Assembly: GCA_021782205.1 (NCBI GenBank)
Contig: JAJXVH010000008.1
Coordinates: 1-64,000 of the forward strand
Length of the DNA: 64,000 nucleotides
Direction: 5' to 3'
From: a bacterium
Lineage (GTDB): Bacteria > Elusimicrobiota > Elusimicrobia > UBA1565 > UBA9628
The notes under the pieces were generated by a model that saw only the letters and a program-made list of their open reading frames with translations, did no database searches and was not told the origin of the DNA. The first letter of the stretch is position 1. Every line of letters starts with the position of its first letter. The translations under genes and the position numbers were made by a program. Of the stretch, positions 50,165 through 61,754 are shown piece by piece.

Positions 50165-51299
50165 CCTGCTGGCGCTCGGGGCGCTGACGCCGCGCGCGCG
50201 CGCGCAGGTGGATTTTTCCGGCTACGCCAAAGATTTTTCCCAGTTCACGAGAGACCCGTTCACCGGCCAACCCTACCAACTCAACACCGCGCGCCTGCGC
50301 CTGAGCGCCAACGTCGACGAAGGCTGGTTTGAAAGCCACGTGGACCTGGACAATCAGGTGGGCAGCGGCTCATACTTCCAAAGCGAGACCTACAAGCTCT
50401 ACGGCTACACCCAGCCCCACCCGTGGCTGGGCCTCCAGCGCACCATCTCCACGGGCCAGTCCAACGCCTACGGCATCGGCGCCTACCGCGCGTGGGCCGG
50501 CTGGAAGGACGACGACTCGGTCGTCCGCTTCGGCCGACAGCGCGTGGCCTGGGGCACCGGCAAGCTGTGGAACCCCACCGACGTGCTCAACCCCTATCAG
50601 CCCACCAGCGTGGAGCCCGACGAGCGCCGCGGCGTGGACGCGCTCTACGCGCGCACGAGCCTGGGCGACGTCGGCCAGGCCGAATACGTCTGGGCGCCCA
50701 ACGACACCTGGCCCAACCACGCCATGCTGGCCCGCGTCCACGGCGACGCCGCGGGCTGGGACTGGTCGCTGATGGGCGGCAAGACCGCGGTGTCCACCGC
50801 CTCGGTGATGGGCGGGGGGGACTTCGCCGGCACTTTCCTCGACGGCACCTTGCATGGCGAGTGGGCCTACCTGGCGCCGCAGGTGCGCACGCCGTACTGG
50901 AAAGCCGACCTGGGCTACGACTACACGTTTTCCCACGATTCGTATTGGAGAGTTCTCAAGGACGCCGCGCTCGTCGTGGAGTATTTCCACGCGGGCAACG
51001 GCCAGACCAGCCCCGCGCGCTACAATTTCGCGCCCGAGATCACCGGCACCGAGGTCACCGTCGCGCAGAACTACTTCGGCGCCACGTTCACCAAGGACCT
51101 CAACGCCCTGCTCAAGTTCCAGGCCGTCGTCGTGGCCAACGCCGACGACGGCTCCACCTTCGCCGCTCCCAGCCTGATCTGGAACGCCCTGGAGAACCTC
51201 TATCTGTCGGCGTCGCTCCAGCGCTTCGGCGGCGGCCTGTCCACCGAGTTCGGCCGCCAGCCCAACCAGAGCGTGCTGATGGCGCAGTATTATTTTTGA
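50142..51299 (+). CDS. outer-membrane beta-barrel protein of the Lol-like cassette
   Basis: 385 residues from a GTG, with a signal peptide ending RARAQ. The mature chain alternates polar and aromatic residues in strand-like pattern (VDEGWFESHVDLDNQV, GRQRVAWGTGKLWNPTDVLNP) and ends in YYF, the C-terminal aromatic residue used for BAM insertion. RQRVAWGTGKLWNPTDVLNP recalls DUF1302-type and alginate-porin-like barrels. Overlap with the ATPase gene suggests a dedicated outer-membrane partner or substrate of the exporter. Confidence 0.75.
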   Translation: MKTYALVSLLALGALTPRARAQVDFSGYAKDFSQFTRDPFTGQPYQLNTARLRLSANVDEGWFESHVDLDNQVGSGSYFQSETYKLYGYTQPHPWLGLQRTISTGQSNAYGIGAYRAWAGWKDDDSVVRFGRQRVAWGTGKLWNPTDVLNPYQPTSVEPDERRGVDALYARTSLGDVGQAEYVWAPNDTWPNHAMLARVHGDAAGWDWSLMGGKTAVSTASVMGGGDFAGTFLDGTLHGEWAYLAPQVRTPYWKADLGYDYTFSHDSYWRVLKDAALVVEYFHAGNGQTSPARYNFAPEITGTEVTVAQNYFGATFTKDLNALLKFQAVVVANADDGSTFAAPSLIWNALENLYLSASLQRFGGGLSTEFGRQPNQSVLMAQYYF

Positions 51300-51366
51300 A
51301 GCGCCGTGAAATCCTGAACCCGGCGCGAACACTCACCCAGGCGGCGGGCGTTGGGCCGGTATTGAT

Positions 51367-53208
51367 ATGATGAAGGCGATGACGACCACGCTCGGACTTC
51401 TGCTGGCTCTCGCCGTGGCGCCCGCGCGCGCCGGGATGGTCGACGCGTCGCTGGTGAGCGCGCGCGCGGCCGCGCGGCCCGGGGAGACGTTCGACGCGGG
51501 TTTGAAGCTCGTGATGCGCGGCGGCTGGCACGTCTACTGGAAAAATCCGGGCGACGCGGGCCTGGCGCCGAAGATCAAGTGGGCGCTGCCGCCGGGCTGG
51601 AGCGCGGGAACTTTCGAGTGGCCGGCGCCCGTGCGCCTGGTCGCGGGGCCGCTGACCAGCTTCGGCTACGAGCGCGAGGTGATCCTGCCCCTGCGCCTGA
51701 GCGTGCCGCCGGGCGCCAAGCCGGGCACGCGCGCGCGCCTGGCCGCGAAGGCGGACTGGCTGGAGTGCAAGGACGCCTGCGTGCCCGGCAAAGCCCGCTT
51801 GACGCTGGACGTGACCGTGGCCGCGGACTCCAAGATGGACGCGGCCGGGGCCGACGCCGTGGAGCAGGCGCGCGCACGCGTGCCGCGCCCCGACCCGGCG
51901 GCCGCCTCCGGCGCGCTGTGGGACGGCGCGCGCGTGCGCCTGAGGCTGAGCGGACGCGAGCCGCTGGCGGAGTTTTTCCCCGAGGAGCCCGGCGTGTTCG
52001 CCAACGAGCGCGCGCCCGCGTCGGTCGCGCCGGACTCGACCGAACTCCTGCTGGCGCCCGACTCCGGCGCGGGCACGCCCGCGCGCGTGCGCGGCGTGCT
52101 GGTCGTGCCCGAACGACCGGCCGTGGAAATCGACCTGCCCGTGCGCCTGGGCGCGGCGCTGACGCGCTTTCTCCTGCTCGCCTTCGGCGGGGGGCTTCTG
52201 CTCAACTTGATGCCCTGCGTGTTCCCGGTTCTGGCGGTCAAGGCGCTGGGGCTGCTCGCGCGCGGCGGCGAAAGCCCCGCCTCGGCCCGCCGCCACGCCG
52301 CGGCCTACGCCGCGGGCGTGGTGCTCAGCTGCGAGGCGCTGGCCGGGGTCCTGCTCGCCGCGCGCGCGGCGGGCACGGCGCTCGGCTGGGGATTTCCCTT
52401 GCAGTCGCCGTGGACCGTGGCCGCGCTGACCGCTTTATTTTTCGCCGCGGGTCTGAACCTGATGGGCGTCTTCGAGGTGGGCGGGGGACTCATGGGCGTG
52501 GGCTCGGGCTTGTCCGCGCGCCAGGGCATGGGCGGCTCCTTCTTCTCCGGCGTGTTCGCCATGGTGGCGGCCGCGCCCTGCACCGCGCCGTTCATGGGCG
52601 CGGCGCTGGGCTGGGCGCTCACGCGTCCGGCCGTGGAGGCTCTGGCCACCTTCGGCGCGCTGGGCGCGGGTGCGGCCGCTCCCTACGCCTTGCTCACCTC
52701 CTGGCCCGCCCTGCTCAAGCGCCTGCCGCGCCCCGGCGCGTGGATGGAGACGCTCAAGAAGTTCTTCGCCCTGCCCATGTTCGCGACGTCGGCGTGGCTG
52801 GCCTGGGTGCTGTGGCGTCTGGTGGCCGCCCCCGTGCCCGCCGCGACCGGGCTGTGGAAGCCGTGGACGCCGCAGGCCGTCGACAGCGCGCGCGCCGCGG
52901 GCCTGACCACCTTCGTGGATTACTCCGCCGCCTGGTGCCTGACCTGCCAGGTCAACGAGCGCGGCGTCCTGGCCTCGCGCGCGGTGCGCGCGGCTTTATC
53001 GCGCCCCGACGTGGCCGCCTTCCGCGCCGACTGGACCGCCCGCGACCCGCTCATCGCCGCGGAGCTGGCGCGCTACGGCCGCGACGGCGTGCCGCTCTAC
53101 GTCGTGCGCCCCCGCGGCGGCGAGCCCGTGCTTCTGCCCGAGATCCTGACCCCGCGCGAGGTCCTCGACGCGCTGGGGTCCGCGCCGCCGGCCGCCGAGC
53201 GTCGTTAG
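51367..53208 (+). CDS. dsbD: DsbD-family thiol:disulfide interchange protein
   Basis: 613 residues. The order is signal peptide, N-terminal DsbD domain with a Cys pair (LECKDACVPG, about residue 137), a hydrophobic domain with the paired membrane cysteines LMPCVFP and AAPCTAPF (about residues 284 and 402), then a C-terminal thioredoxin domain with WCLTC (about residue 520). It moves electrons from cytoplasmic thioredoxin to periplasmic partners. The first ATG is used; an internal ATG at 51379 lies 7 nt after TATGAT and is an alternative leaderless start. Its stop overlaps that of the convergent gene. Confidence 0.92.
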   Translation: MMKAMTTTLGLLLALAVAPARAGMVDASLVSARAAARPGETFDAGLKLVMRGGWHVYWKNPGDAGLAPKIKWALPPGWSAGTFEWPAPVRLVAGPLTSFGYEREVILPLRLSVPPGAKPGTRARLAAKADWLECKDACVPGKARLTLDVTVAADSKMDAAGADAVEQARARVPRPDPAAASGALWDGARVRLRLSGREPLAEFFPEEPGVFANERAPASVAPDSTELLLAPDSGAGTPARVRGVLVVPERPAVEIDLPVRLGAALTRFLLLAFGGGLLLNLMPCVFPVLAVKALGLLARGGESPASARRHAAAYAAGVVLSCEALAGVLLAARAAGTALGWGFPLQSPWTVAALTALFFAAGLNLMGVFEVGGGLMGVGSGLSARQGMGGSFFSGVFAMVAAAPCTAPFMGAALGWALTRPAVEALATFGALGAGAAAPYALLTSWPALLKRLPRPGAWMETLKKFFALPMFATSAWLAWVLWRLVAAPVPAATGLWKPWTPQAVDSARAAGLTTFVDYSAAWCLTCQVNERGVLASRAVRAALSRPDVAAFRADWTARDPLIAAELARYGRDGVPLYVVRPRGGEPVLLPEILTPREVLDALGSAPPAAERR

Positions 53209-55073
53209 AACGCGCCGAAACGGTAAACCGTGAGCGGGTGGCAGTACTCGCGGCCGTCGTCGACGCGGCCCACCTCGGTCAGCGGCACGGTCAAGGTCTG
53301 CGCCAAGGCGCGGTGCTTCAGGAAGATGTCCGGGAAGCGGCAGTCGGTGATCAGGTAGTCGGGCCGCCAGCGCCGGGCGTAGCGCGTCACGTCGCCGTCG
53401 CCGGTGAGCCATTTGGCGTAGGACAGTCCGTCGAAGTCGCGGTAGGGCCGGTCTTGGAAGGCGAACCACATCAACTGCGGACCGATCACGCGCGCGCCGG
53501 GCGGGACCAAGGCGCGCACGCGGGCGGCGATGGTGTCGTAGTCCACGGTGCGGCGCGCGGCGCGCGCGATCATCGCCGCGTCGACCGCGGCCGAGGAGGC
53601 AAGCGCCAGCGTCAGGCCGGCCGCCGCCCAACCGGCAACGGCGCGAGGCCTTTCGCGCGCGGGCGTGCGCCGGATCAGCGCGGCGGCGGCGGCGGCGCCC
53701 GCGAGGGCTATTAGTCCGGCCGGGCCGCTCAAAGCGTGAACGGCGGCGTCCGCCACGGCGTCGAACGTCCACGGCGCGTAGACGCGCACGCAGAAAATGG
53801 GAACCAGCGCCGCCAGCAGCGGCAGGAGCAAGGCCTCCACGCGTCGCGCGGGTTTGGCGGCGGGAAGAAGCAAAAGCAGGGCCGCGAAAAGGCCCGCGCC
53901 CGCCGCGGCACCCGCGCCCAAGATGGCCAGGCCCGACAGACCGGCCCAGAGCAGGCGGGGGATGGACCAGAGACTGAGCTGCTCGCGCGCGGCGCGCGCC
54001 AGCACCACCGCCGCCAGCAGGAGGGCGAACGGCTCGAAGACCGAGGCGTAATTCGGGTTCTTGTTGGCCACGAAAATCGAATAAAAGAGCCCCTGCAGCC
54101 CCACCCAGACCGCCAGGCTCAGCACGCGCCGATCCTTCTCTCGCGCATACAGCTTCAACGCCGCGATCCACAGGCCGGCCAGCGCCGCCCATTTCAGGCG
54201 CAGGCTCCAGGCCAGCGTCGGCCCCACCGGGATATAGCCCAGGAAAGGCGGATTCCAATAGCGCCCGCACTCCGCCGCGATCATGGCGGGTAGATTGGCT
54301 CCCAAATTGTGAAACGGCGGATAGTAGGAAAAAAATCCCTGGAACACGATCCAGCTGGGCAGGAAGCGCTCGGGATGAACGAAACTCAAGGTCGCGCAAA
54401 GGCCCAACGCCGCACCGAAGAAGAAATACGGCCACGCGCGCGGGCGGCGCAGGAAGAGCACCGCCGTGGACGCGACGGCGACCGCGCCGCCGTTGGTGTG
54501 GATTCCCGGCGCCAGCGCCGCCAGCAGGCCCACGCCGATCAGCGCTTCAGGCCTGGTTTCGGCCCATTCGAAGCCCGCCAAGCACAGGCTTGAAAAAAGC
54601 AGGAGCATGGCCTCGGGACGGATCTCGTGCGCGCTGAACGTAAACACCACGTCCAGGCCCAGCGCCGCCGCGAAGGCCAGCGCCGCCGCGTGCGACCGCG
54701 TCCAGCGCCGCGCCAGCCAAGTCAGCAGGGCCAGCGCGGCCAGGGCGCAGAAAAGCGAATACGCGCGTCCCGACCACGGGCTGACGCCGCCCAGACGGAA
54801 CGCCGCGGCCAGGCCCATGTTGAAGAACGGGCGCAAGGTGTTGGGCAGGCCGTGCTCCATGAAGGCGAAGCGGCGCGGAAAAAGTCCCTCATAGAGCGAG
54901 TAGACGTTTTGACCGCGCGCCAGCACGTTGAAGGAATGGTTCGCCTCCATCGCCTCGTCCATGTCCACCATGGGGAAGGTGCGCAGGGTCGCGGCGTGGA
55001 ACGCGCCCAGCCCCAGCGCCAGCAGGCCCCAGGCCCAAGACGTCGCGGCACGGCGGGGCGCGCGCGTCTTCAT
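53205..55073 (-). CDS. polytopic membrane protein, GT39/PMT-like glycosyltransferase
   Basis: 622 residues with about ten to twelve hydrophobic helices and a C-terminal soluble domain. The first loop has the acidic FPMVDMDEAMEANHS, the position of the catalytic Asp in ArnT/PMT-type polyprenyl-phosphate glycosyltransferases. These move a sugar from a lipid carrier onto an acceptor at the outer face of the inner membrane. The closing part (VTRYARRWRPDYLITDC) is the small periplasmic domain of such proteins. It is translationally coupled to the next family member by ATGA. The sugar and acceptor are unknown. Confidence 0.75.
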   Translation of the reverse strand: MKTRAPRRAATSWAWGLLALGLGAFHAATLRTFPMVDMDEAMEANHSFNVLARGQNVYSLYEGLFPRRFAFMEHGLPNTLRPFFNMGLAAAFRLGGVSPWSGRAYSLFCALAALALLTWLARRWTRSHAAALAFAAALGLDVVFTFSAHEIRPEAMLLLFSSLCLAGFEWAETRPEALIGVGLLAALAPGIHTNGGAVAVASTAVLFLRRPRAWPYFFFGAALGLCATLSFVHPERFLPSWIVFQGFFSYYPPFHNLGANLPAMIAAECGRYWNPPFLGYIPVGPTLAWSLRLKWAALAGLWIAALKLYAREKDRRVLSLAVWVGLQGLFYSIFVANKNPNYASVFEPFALLLAAVVLARAAREQLSLWSIPRLLWAGLSGLAILGAGAAAGAGLFAALLLLLPAAKPARRVEALLLPLLAALVPIFCVRVYAPWTFDAVADAAVHALSGPAGLIALAGAAAAAALIRRTPARERPRAVAGWAAAGLTLALASSAAVDAAMIARAARRTVDYDTIAARVRALVPPGARVIGPQLMWFAFQDRPYRDFDGLSYAKWLTGDGDVTRYARRWRPDYLITDCRFPDIFLKHRALAQTLTVPLTEVGRVDDGREYCHPLTVYRFGAF

Positions 55074-56566
55074 GGCGCCACGAGCAACAACACGCGCTGT
55101 CCGTCCACGTCACGGGCGGCGTAGTCGCCGGGATGCTCCACGCGGACATAATAGTCGATCGCCCGCAGGTATTGCCGCCCGGCGAAGACGGGGTCCGTCA
55201 GGATCAAGGCGGGCGGACGACGTTCGAGTTCTTCCAAATAGCCCGCGAACCGGAACTTCGCCCCGTCCGCGGAGGTTTGGCGCAGGAGCTCCGTGTCGGG
55301 CCCCGCCGGGATCACGCTGTAGTTGAAGAAGAACGTGGAGTTCTCGCGGAAGACCGGGTGATTCGGCGGCTGGGCGGAGACGAAGCTTCCCGGCGGCGCC
55401 AACGTCAGCAACTCATCGCCGAACGCGCATTGCGCGGCCAAGCCGCCGTGGTCGCGCTCGTAGTCCAACAGCCCTGGCAGGGCGTCGTAAACGCCCCACA
55501 AAAACAGCAGGCCGACCGCGGCCTGCGCGACCTGGGAGCGCCGCTCCAAACGACCGAAGAACAGCGCCAAGGGAGCGCTCCAGAACAACAGCACCGTGTA
55601 CAAATATTGGTTCCAGAGATACTTCACCCACAGCGGCTGGACCAGAACGAAGAGCATCAGCGCGGTCAGCAGCTTGGCGCGCCGCCAGCCGCGCTGGCGC
55701 AATTCCAAGGCGAACGCCGCGCCGCCGCCCACGAAGATCAAAAGCCACAGCGGCGCGCGCGCCGTCGTCAGCAGGACGCCGCGCGCCAGGCCGAAGCGGT
55801 AGCCGTAGCTCGAAAGCGCGCGCAAGTGCGCGGCCAGCACGCCGAAAAAATAGGGCCTTGGATCGACGCCGGCCAGAAGCGACGCGCCGTTGACGGCCAA
55901 AAACGCCGCGGCAGCGCCCGCGGCCAGGCCCAGCAGGGCGCGCCGTGCCTGCGCCCGAGGCAGGTCCGCGGCATGGAGCGCCGCCGCGGCCGCGGCCAGC
56001 ACGATCAGCTTCGGCGTGAGCAGAAGCCCCGCCGTCAGCAAGGCGCCCGCCGCGGCCCAGCGCCGCGGCCGCGCGGCCGGCGGTCCGTCCGCGTCCAGAA
56101 TCAACAGCGCGGCCAGGGTCAACGCCAAAACCAGCTGATCCGAACGGAATTGCGCGAAGGTAAACACGATTGGCACCTGCAGGGCGACAAGCGCGAACGC
56201 GCCCAGCGCCCCCGTCGCCGTGACGCGCCCGCGCGCGATGCGGGCCAGGACTTCCAGATACAGCGCCGCCGCGACCAAGGACCAGAGCAGGTTCAGGCGC
56301 CGCAGGAGGACCAGGGACGCGAAATTTTCCGGTAGGCGGCGCAGGACGGGAGCATAGAGCTGCCAGAAGTAAGGCGCGTGGTCGTAGTCGAAATCCACGT
56401 ACGGCTTATGGCCGCGCGCCACCTGCCAGACCGCGTGGAACTCCGCGACCTCGTCGTAATCGAAACGCTGCCGGGAGGCCAGCCAGAATAAAAGAACACC
56501 GAATAACGCCGCGACCGCGGCGCGCCACAGCCGCTCCTTGCGCGCGGCTAAGGCGGACGCGGTCAT
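55070..56566 (-). CDS. second polytopic membrane protein, GT39-like glycosyltransferase
   Basis: About 498 residues. The ATG at 56566 overlaps the upstream stop (ATGA); the longer track ORF is a shadow of the peptidase gene. RFDYDEVAEFHAVWQVARGHKPYVDFDYDH provides the acidic first-loop motif, followed by about ten helices and a C-terminal soluble domain (PALILTDPVFAGRQYLRAIDYYVRVE). Similar in plan to its neighbour but clearly diverged, so the pair probably adds different sugars or works in sequence. Confidence 0.75.
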   Translation of the reverse strand: MTASALAARKERLWRAAVAALFGVLLFWLASRQRFDYDEVAEFHAVWQVARGHKPYVDFDYDHAPYFWQLYAPVLRRLPENFASLVLLRRLNLLWSLVAAALYLEVLARIARGRVTATGALGAFALVALQVPIVFTFAQFRSDQLVLALTLAALLILDADGPPAARPRRWAAAGALLTAGLLLTPKLIVLAAAAAALHAADLPRAQARRALLGLAAGAAAAFLAVNGASLLAGVDPRPYFFGVLAAHLRALSSYGYRFGLARGVLLTTARAPLWLLIFVGGGAAFALELRQRGWRRAKLLTALMLFVLVQPLWVKYLWNQYLYTVLLFWSAPLALFFGRLERRSQVAQAAVGLLFLWGVYDALPGLLDYERDHGGLAAQCAFGDELLTLAPPGSFVSAQPPNHPVFRENSTFFFNYSVIPAGPDTELLRQTSADGAKFRFAGYLEELERRPPALILTDPVFAGRQYLRAIDYYVRVEHPGDYAARDVDGQRVLLLVAP

Positions 56567-57562
56567 CGCGCCGGGACCGCCGCGCGCAGGGCCGCCATCG
56601 GGTCGCGCCGGTTCAGGGCCTTGAGCGCGACGATGGTGCGCGCCCAGTCGCCGCCCGAGGCCGCGAACAAGGCGTCGAAGGGTGCTGGATCGGGGGCGTA
56701 GAGGTCGTGGGCGAGCACCACCGCGTTGTTGAGCGCGGGGGGAACGTCCAGTCCCCGCGCCTTCGCCTGGGCGCGGCCCCAGGCGAACACCGCCTCGCGG
56801 CGCGAGAGCTTGTCGGCGTCGGAAGACGGGCCGTCGTAGAGCGCGTTCAGGCGCGCGCGCAGTTGCGCGTAGAAGGCGTCGTATTTCGCGTCCAACGCCT
56901 TGCCGTCCTTCCATTCCTTCATCTCAAGCGAGCCCGCGCCGTAGCGCCGCGTCAGGAATTGCTCCGCGCCGCGCGCGCCCGCCCAGACCGCCACGGCCTC
57001 GTCGAAATCCGTCTGGCCGCGGAAGTAGACGGTGCCGTGCATCAGCTCGTGGATCAAGGTCTCGGCCAGCTCGCCGTCGTTTTCGCGGAGCAAGGTTTCC
57101 GGCAGGGGATCGGCGATGGGCAGGGGCGTGCGGTAGGCCGAGGCGCCGAACACCGCGGCGTCCAGGCCGCGCGCCTCCAAGCGCGCCGCCTCGGCGCGCG
57201 CGCGTTTTTTGCGGAAGTAGCCCTTATACGGAAACGAGCCGATGAGCGGGAAATGAAACAAGTGCGGCTCCAGCTTCGTGCGCGCGCTGGCCGAGGCCAG
57301 CCACGTCACCGCCGGGCCGGGCACCGGCGTCCAAGTTTCGTAGACCGACGAGCGCGTGAAATGCAGGTTCTCGAAGGCGAAGCGGCGCGCGTCCAGCGCG
57401 AGCTGGAGCTTGCGCCTCAGCTCCGGCGGGGTGGCCGGGTCGGCGACGGTCTTGGCGATGGAGCGCCGCCGCCAGAGCAGCCCGGCGTGGCCCGCCGCCG
57501 CCTGCGCGACGTAGGCCGGCGAGCACGCGCAGAGTAAAGCGAGAAGGAGGAGCGGGCCGGCC

Positions 57563-57573
<11 letters not shown>
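56563..57573 (-). CDS. putative zinc aminopeptidase lipoprotein (COG4324/PF10023 type)
   Basis: 336 residues. The signal peptide LLLLALLCACSP has lipobox-like cysteines, so it is probably a lipoprotein. LAETLIHELMHGTVYFRGQTDFDEA holds the HExxH zinc site (about residue 174) with the downstream acidic residues typical of the predicted aminopeptidase family. PYKGYFRKKRARAEA is also characteristic. No member's substrate is firmly known. It overlaps ispG by 11 bases and the glycosyltransferase-like gene by 4. Confidence 0.8.
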
Positions 57574-59563
<1,990 letters not shown>

Positions 59564-59571
59564 GCGCTGAA

Positions 59572-59577
59572 ATTATA
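59572..59577 (-). promoter_or_regulatory. -10 element of ispG, near-leaderless
   Basis: A perfect TATAAT on the minus strand ends 8 nt before the ispG ATG at 59563. The divergent VOC gene starts at 59589, so both starts share this 25-base AT-rich gap. Confidence 0.5.
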
Positions 59578-59588
59578 TCATTTGAAAC

Positions 59589-59981
59589 ATGGCACTACCG
59601 TCGACGCTCGGCATACGGCACGTGGCGCTGTCGGTCTCGGACCTGAAGGCGGCCGAGGGGTTCTACTGCGGCGTTCTGGGCTACCAGGTGGAGTGGCGGC
59701 CGGACGCCGACAACCTCTACGTGACCATGAACGGTCACGACAACCTGGCCTTGCACAAGGCAACGAAGGCGCTGGGCGAGACGCGGCTGGATCATTTCGG
59801 GATCGTCGTGAAGGCGGCCGCGGACGTGGACGCGTGGTGCGCGCATTTGAAAGCGCACGGCGCGCGCATCCTCAAGGAACCGAAGACGCATCGCGACGGC
59901 GCGCGCTCGTTCTACTGCGCGGACCCGGACGGCAACGTCCTGCAGTTCCTCCACCACCCGCCCATTTCAGAACGCGCGTGA
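59589..59981 (+). CDS. VOC (glyoxalase/bleomycin resistance) superfamily protein
   Basis: 130 residues with the paired beta-alpha-beta-beta-beta modules of the VOC fold: IRHVALSVSDLKAAEGFYCGVLGY at the start and CADPDGNVLQFLH at the end. Candidate metal ligands are His in RHVAL and DHFGIVV and Glu in YQVEWR, but there is no clear Glu in the last strand. Function may be lyase, dioxygenase or resistance type. The MFS gene follows by GTGA overlap. Confidence 0.8.
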   Translation: MALPSTLGIRHVALSVSDLKAAEGFYCGVLGYQVEWRPDADNLYVTMNGHDNLALHKATKALGETRLDHFGIVVKAAADVDAWCAHLKAHGARILKEPKTHRDGARSFYCADPDGNVLQFLHHPPISERA

Positions 59982-61237
59982 GCGCGCCCAGCGCCGCGCT
60001 GCGCCGCCGCACCTATCTGATCTGCCTGGCCGGCTGGCTGTTCGACTTCTACGACCTGATGCTGTTCGCCTACGTGGCCGCGGCCGTGGCCGCGGATTTT
60101 CACTGGGGGGCGGACGCGGCGCGCTATAAGGCGCTGGCCGTGGGCCTGGCGCTGGGAACGTCGGGGCTGGGCGGCATCGCCTTCGGCGGCCTGGCCGATA
60201 AATACGGCCGCAAGGCCGTGATGACCTGGACCATCCTGCTCTACTCCGTCGGGACCGGCCTATGCGGTTTGTCCTGGGGACTGACCAGCCTGCTGGCGTT
60301 TCGCGCGTTGACCGGTTTGGGCGTGGGCGGGGAATGGGCGACGGGCCACGCGCTGATGGCGGAGATATATCCCAAGGAAGAGCGCGGCCGAGCGTCGGCG
60401 CTCCTGCAGGCGGGGGAGCCTCTGGGCGTGGCGTTGGCGGTCGTCATGGGCCTGTGGGTCTGTCCGCGCATCGGCTGGCGCGCGGTGTTCCTGCTGTCGG
60501 CTCTGCCCGCGTTCACGGCCCTGCTGGTGCGCCGCCACGTGGCGGAGTCGCCGCTCTGGCTTCAACGGCGCGACGCTCCGGCGCGACCGTTCCTGGCGCC
60601 CTACCGCGAACTGTGGCGCGGACACCGCGGACGCGCGGCGCAGGCGTGGGCGCTGGGCACGGCGAAGCTCGCCACGTACTGGCTGACCTACGTCTGGCTG
60701 CCGGAATACTTCGCAGAACTGCTGGCGCGCGCGCACGCCGCGGGCCGCCCCGTTCCGGCGGGCTTCTCCGACATTCGGCTGAAGTTCATTCTTGTCGCTC
60801 AAGCCGCCCAATTCCTGGGGATGATGGTCTTCGGCGCCGCGGCCGACCGCTTCGGGCGCCGGCCCGCGTTCTGCGCCTACTCGCTGCTCACCGCCGCGGG
60901 GCTGTGGGCCATGGCCGCGCACGGCGACGCCTTGCTGACCCATCCGGAATTGTTCTGGCCCGCGCTGGGCGCCGTGGGCCTGGGCTCCGGCTGCACCGCC
61001 GGCTTCGGCGCGCTGCTGGCGGAGCTGTTTCCCACGTCGGTGCGCAACACCGCCATGGGCACGGTCTACAACCTGTCGCGCGGCGCGCAGTTCTTCACGC
61101 AGGCGGCCATGGGCGCGCTGGCCGCCGGCGTGGGCGTGGCGCACGGCCTGTGGCTGGCCTTCGCGTTCGCGATCTTCACCGCGACGTGGATCTGGACCTT
61201 TCCGGAGACGCGCGGCGTGACGCTGGCCGACGCCTGA
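59978..61237 (+). CDS. MFS transporter, metabolite:H+ symporter type
   Basis: About 419 residues with twelve helices. GGLADKYGRKAV is the loop 2-3 MFS motif, repeated in the second half as GAAADRFGRRPA. FDFYDLMLFAY and GVGGEWATGHALMAEIYPKEERGRASA match the AAHS/MHS groups that import aromatic or organic acids with protons. An import role for acids used by the acyl-CoA operon is possible but speculative. It starts from GTG at 59978; the 804-residue track ORF is an artefact reading through ispG antisense. Confidence 0.85.
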   Translation: MSAPSAALRRRTYLICLAGWLFDFYDLMLFAYVAAAVAADFHWGADAARYKALAVGLALGTSGLGGIAFGGLADKYGRKAVMTWTILLYSVGTGLCGLSWGLTSLLAFRALTGLGVGGEWATGHALMAEIYPKEERGRASALLQAGEPLGVALAVVMGLWVCPRIGWRAVFLLSALPAFTALLVRRHVAESPLWLQRRDAPARPFLAPYRELWRGHRGRAAQAWALGTAKLATYWLTYVWLPEYFAELLARAHAAGRPVPAGFSDIRLKFILVAQAAQFLGMMVFGAAADRFGRRPAFCAYSLLTAAGLWAMAAHGDALLTHPELFWPALGAVGLGSGCTAGFGALLAELFPTSVRNTAMGTVYNLSRGAQFFTQAAMGALAAGVGVAHGLWLAFAFAIFTATWIWTFPETRGVTLADA

Positions 61238-61257
61238 CGGAAAGCGCGCGGACCTGC

Positions 61258-61263
61258 TATACT
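61258..61263 (+). promoter_or_regulatory. -10 element of the RDD gene
   Basis: TATACT lies 31 nt before the RDD-protein ATG, which has AAGGAG in between. A CTGACG with 18-nt spacing could be the -35. Confidence 0.4.
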
Positions 61264-61294
61264 GCGCGCGGGCCGCACCAAAGGAGCCGACATC

Positions 61295-61726
61295 ATGGAA
61301 CTTGCCTCGCGCTGGAAACGTTTGGGAGCGGCCGTCATCGACGCCGCCCTGTTGTCCATCCCGCTGGGCATGAGCATGCTCCAGTCGCAGATTCCCGAGG
61401 CCGTCCTCCTGGTCTTCGCGGTCGCCGGATTCCTGTTCGCGATCGCGCAGATCATCCTCCTGGCCCAGCGCGGACAGACCGTCGGCAAGATCCTGCTGGG
61501 CATCAAGATCGTGCGCCGCGACACCGGGGAGAACGGCGGCTTCGTCACCAACGTGCTCCTGCGCGGCCTGCTCAACGGCCTGCTGAACCTGATCCCGGTC
61601 TACTTCCTCGTCGACTCCTGCCTGATCTTCCGCGAGGACCGGCGTTGCGTGCACGACATGATCGCGGGCACCGTGGTCGTGAACGTGGACCCGGCCTCCG
61701 AAGCACCGGCCGCGCCCGCCGCTTAA
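61295..61726 (+). CDS. RDD-family membrane protein
   Basis: 143 residues with three hydrophobic segments. The name-giving pattern is present: ASRWKRLGAAVIDA at the N-terminus and CVHDMIAGTVVV near the end, with QTVGKILLGIKIVRRDTGE in the middle. RDD proteins may be small transporters; one is a proposed Na+/H+ antiporter. AAGGAG precedes the ATG. After the stop a short AGGGC/GCCCT hairpin (61740-61753) without a clear T-run may act as a weak terminator. Confidence 0.85.
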   Translation: MELASRWKRLGAAVIDAALLSIPLGMSMLQSQIPEAVLLVFAVAGFLFAIAQIILLAQRGQTVGKILLGIKIVRRDTGENGGFVTNVLLRGLLNGLLNLIPVYFLVDSCLIFREDRRCVHDMIAGTVVVNVDPASEAPAAPAA

Positions 61727-61754
61727 AAAGAAGCCCCAAAGGGCGTTTGCCCTC

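Noticed and set aside
51579-53714. 711-residue plus-strand ORF overlapping dsbD
   Set aside because: Arg/Gly-rich frame-shifted shadow of dsbD extending antisense into the next gene.
55070-56914. 614-residue start for the second glycosyltransferase-like protein
   Set aside because: The first 116 residues are an out-of-frame reading of the peptidase gene; ATG 56566 gives ATGA coupling.
61740-61753. Rho-independent terminator after the RDD gene
   Set aside because: The stem is only 5 bp and no T-run follows, so it is mentioned but not called.
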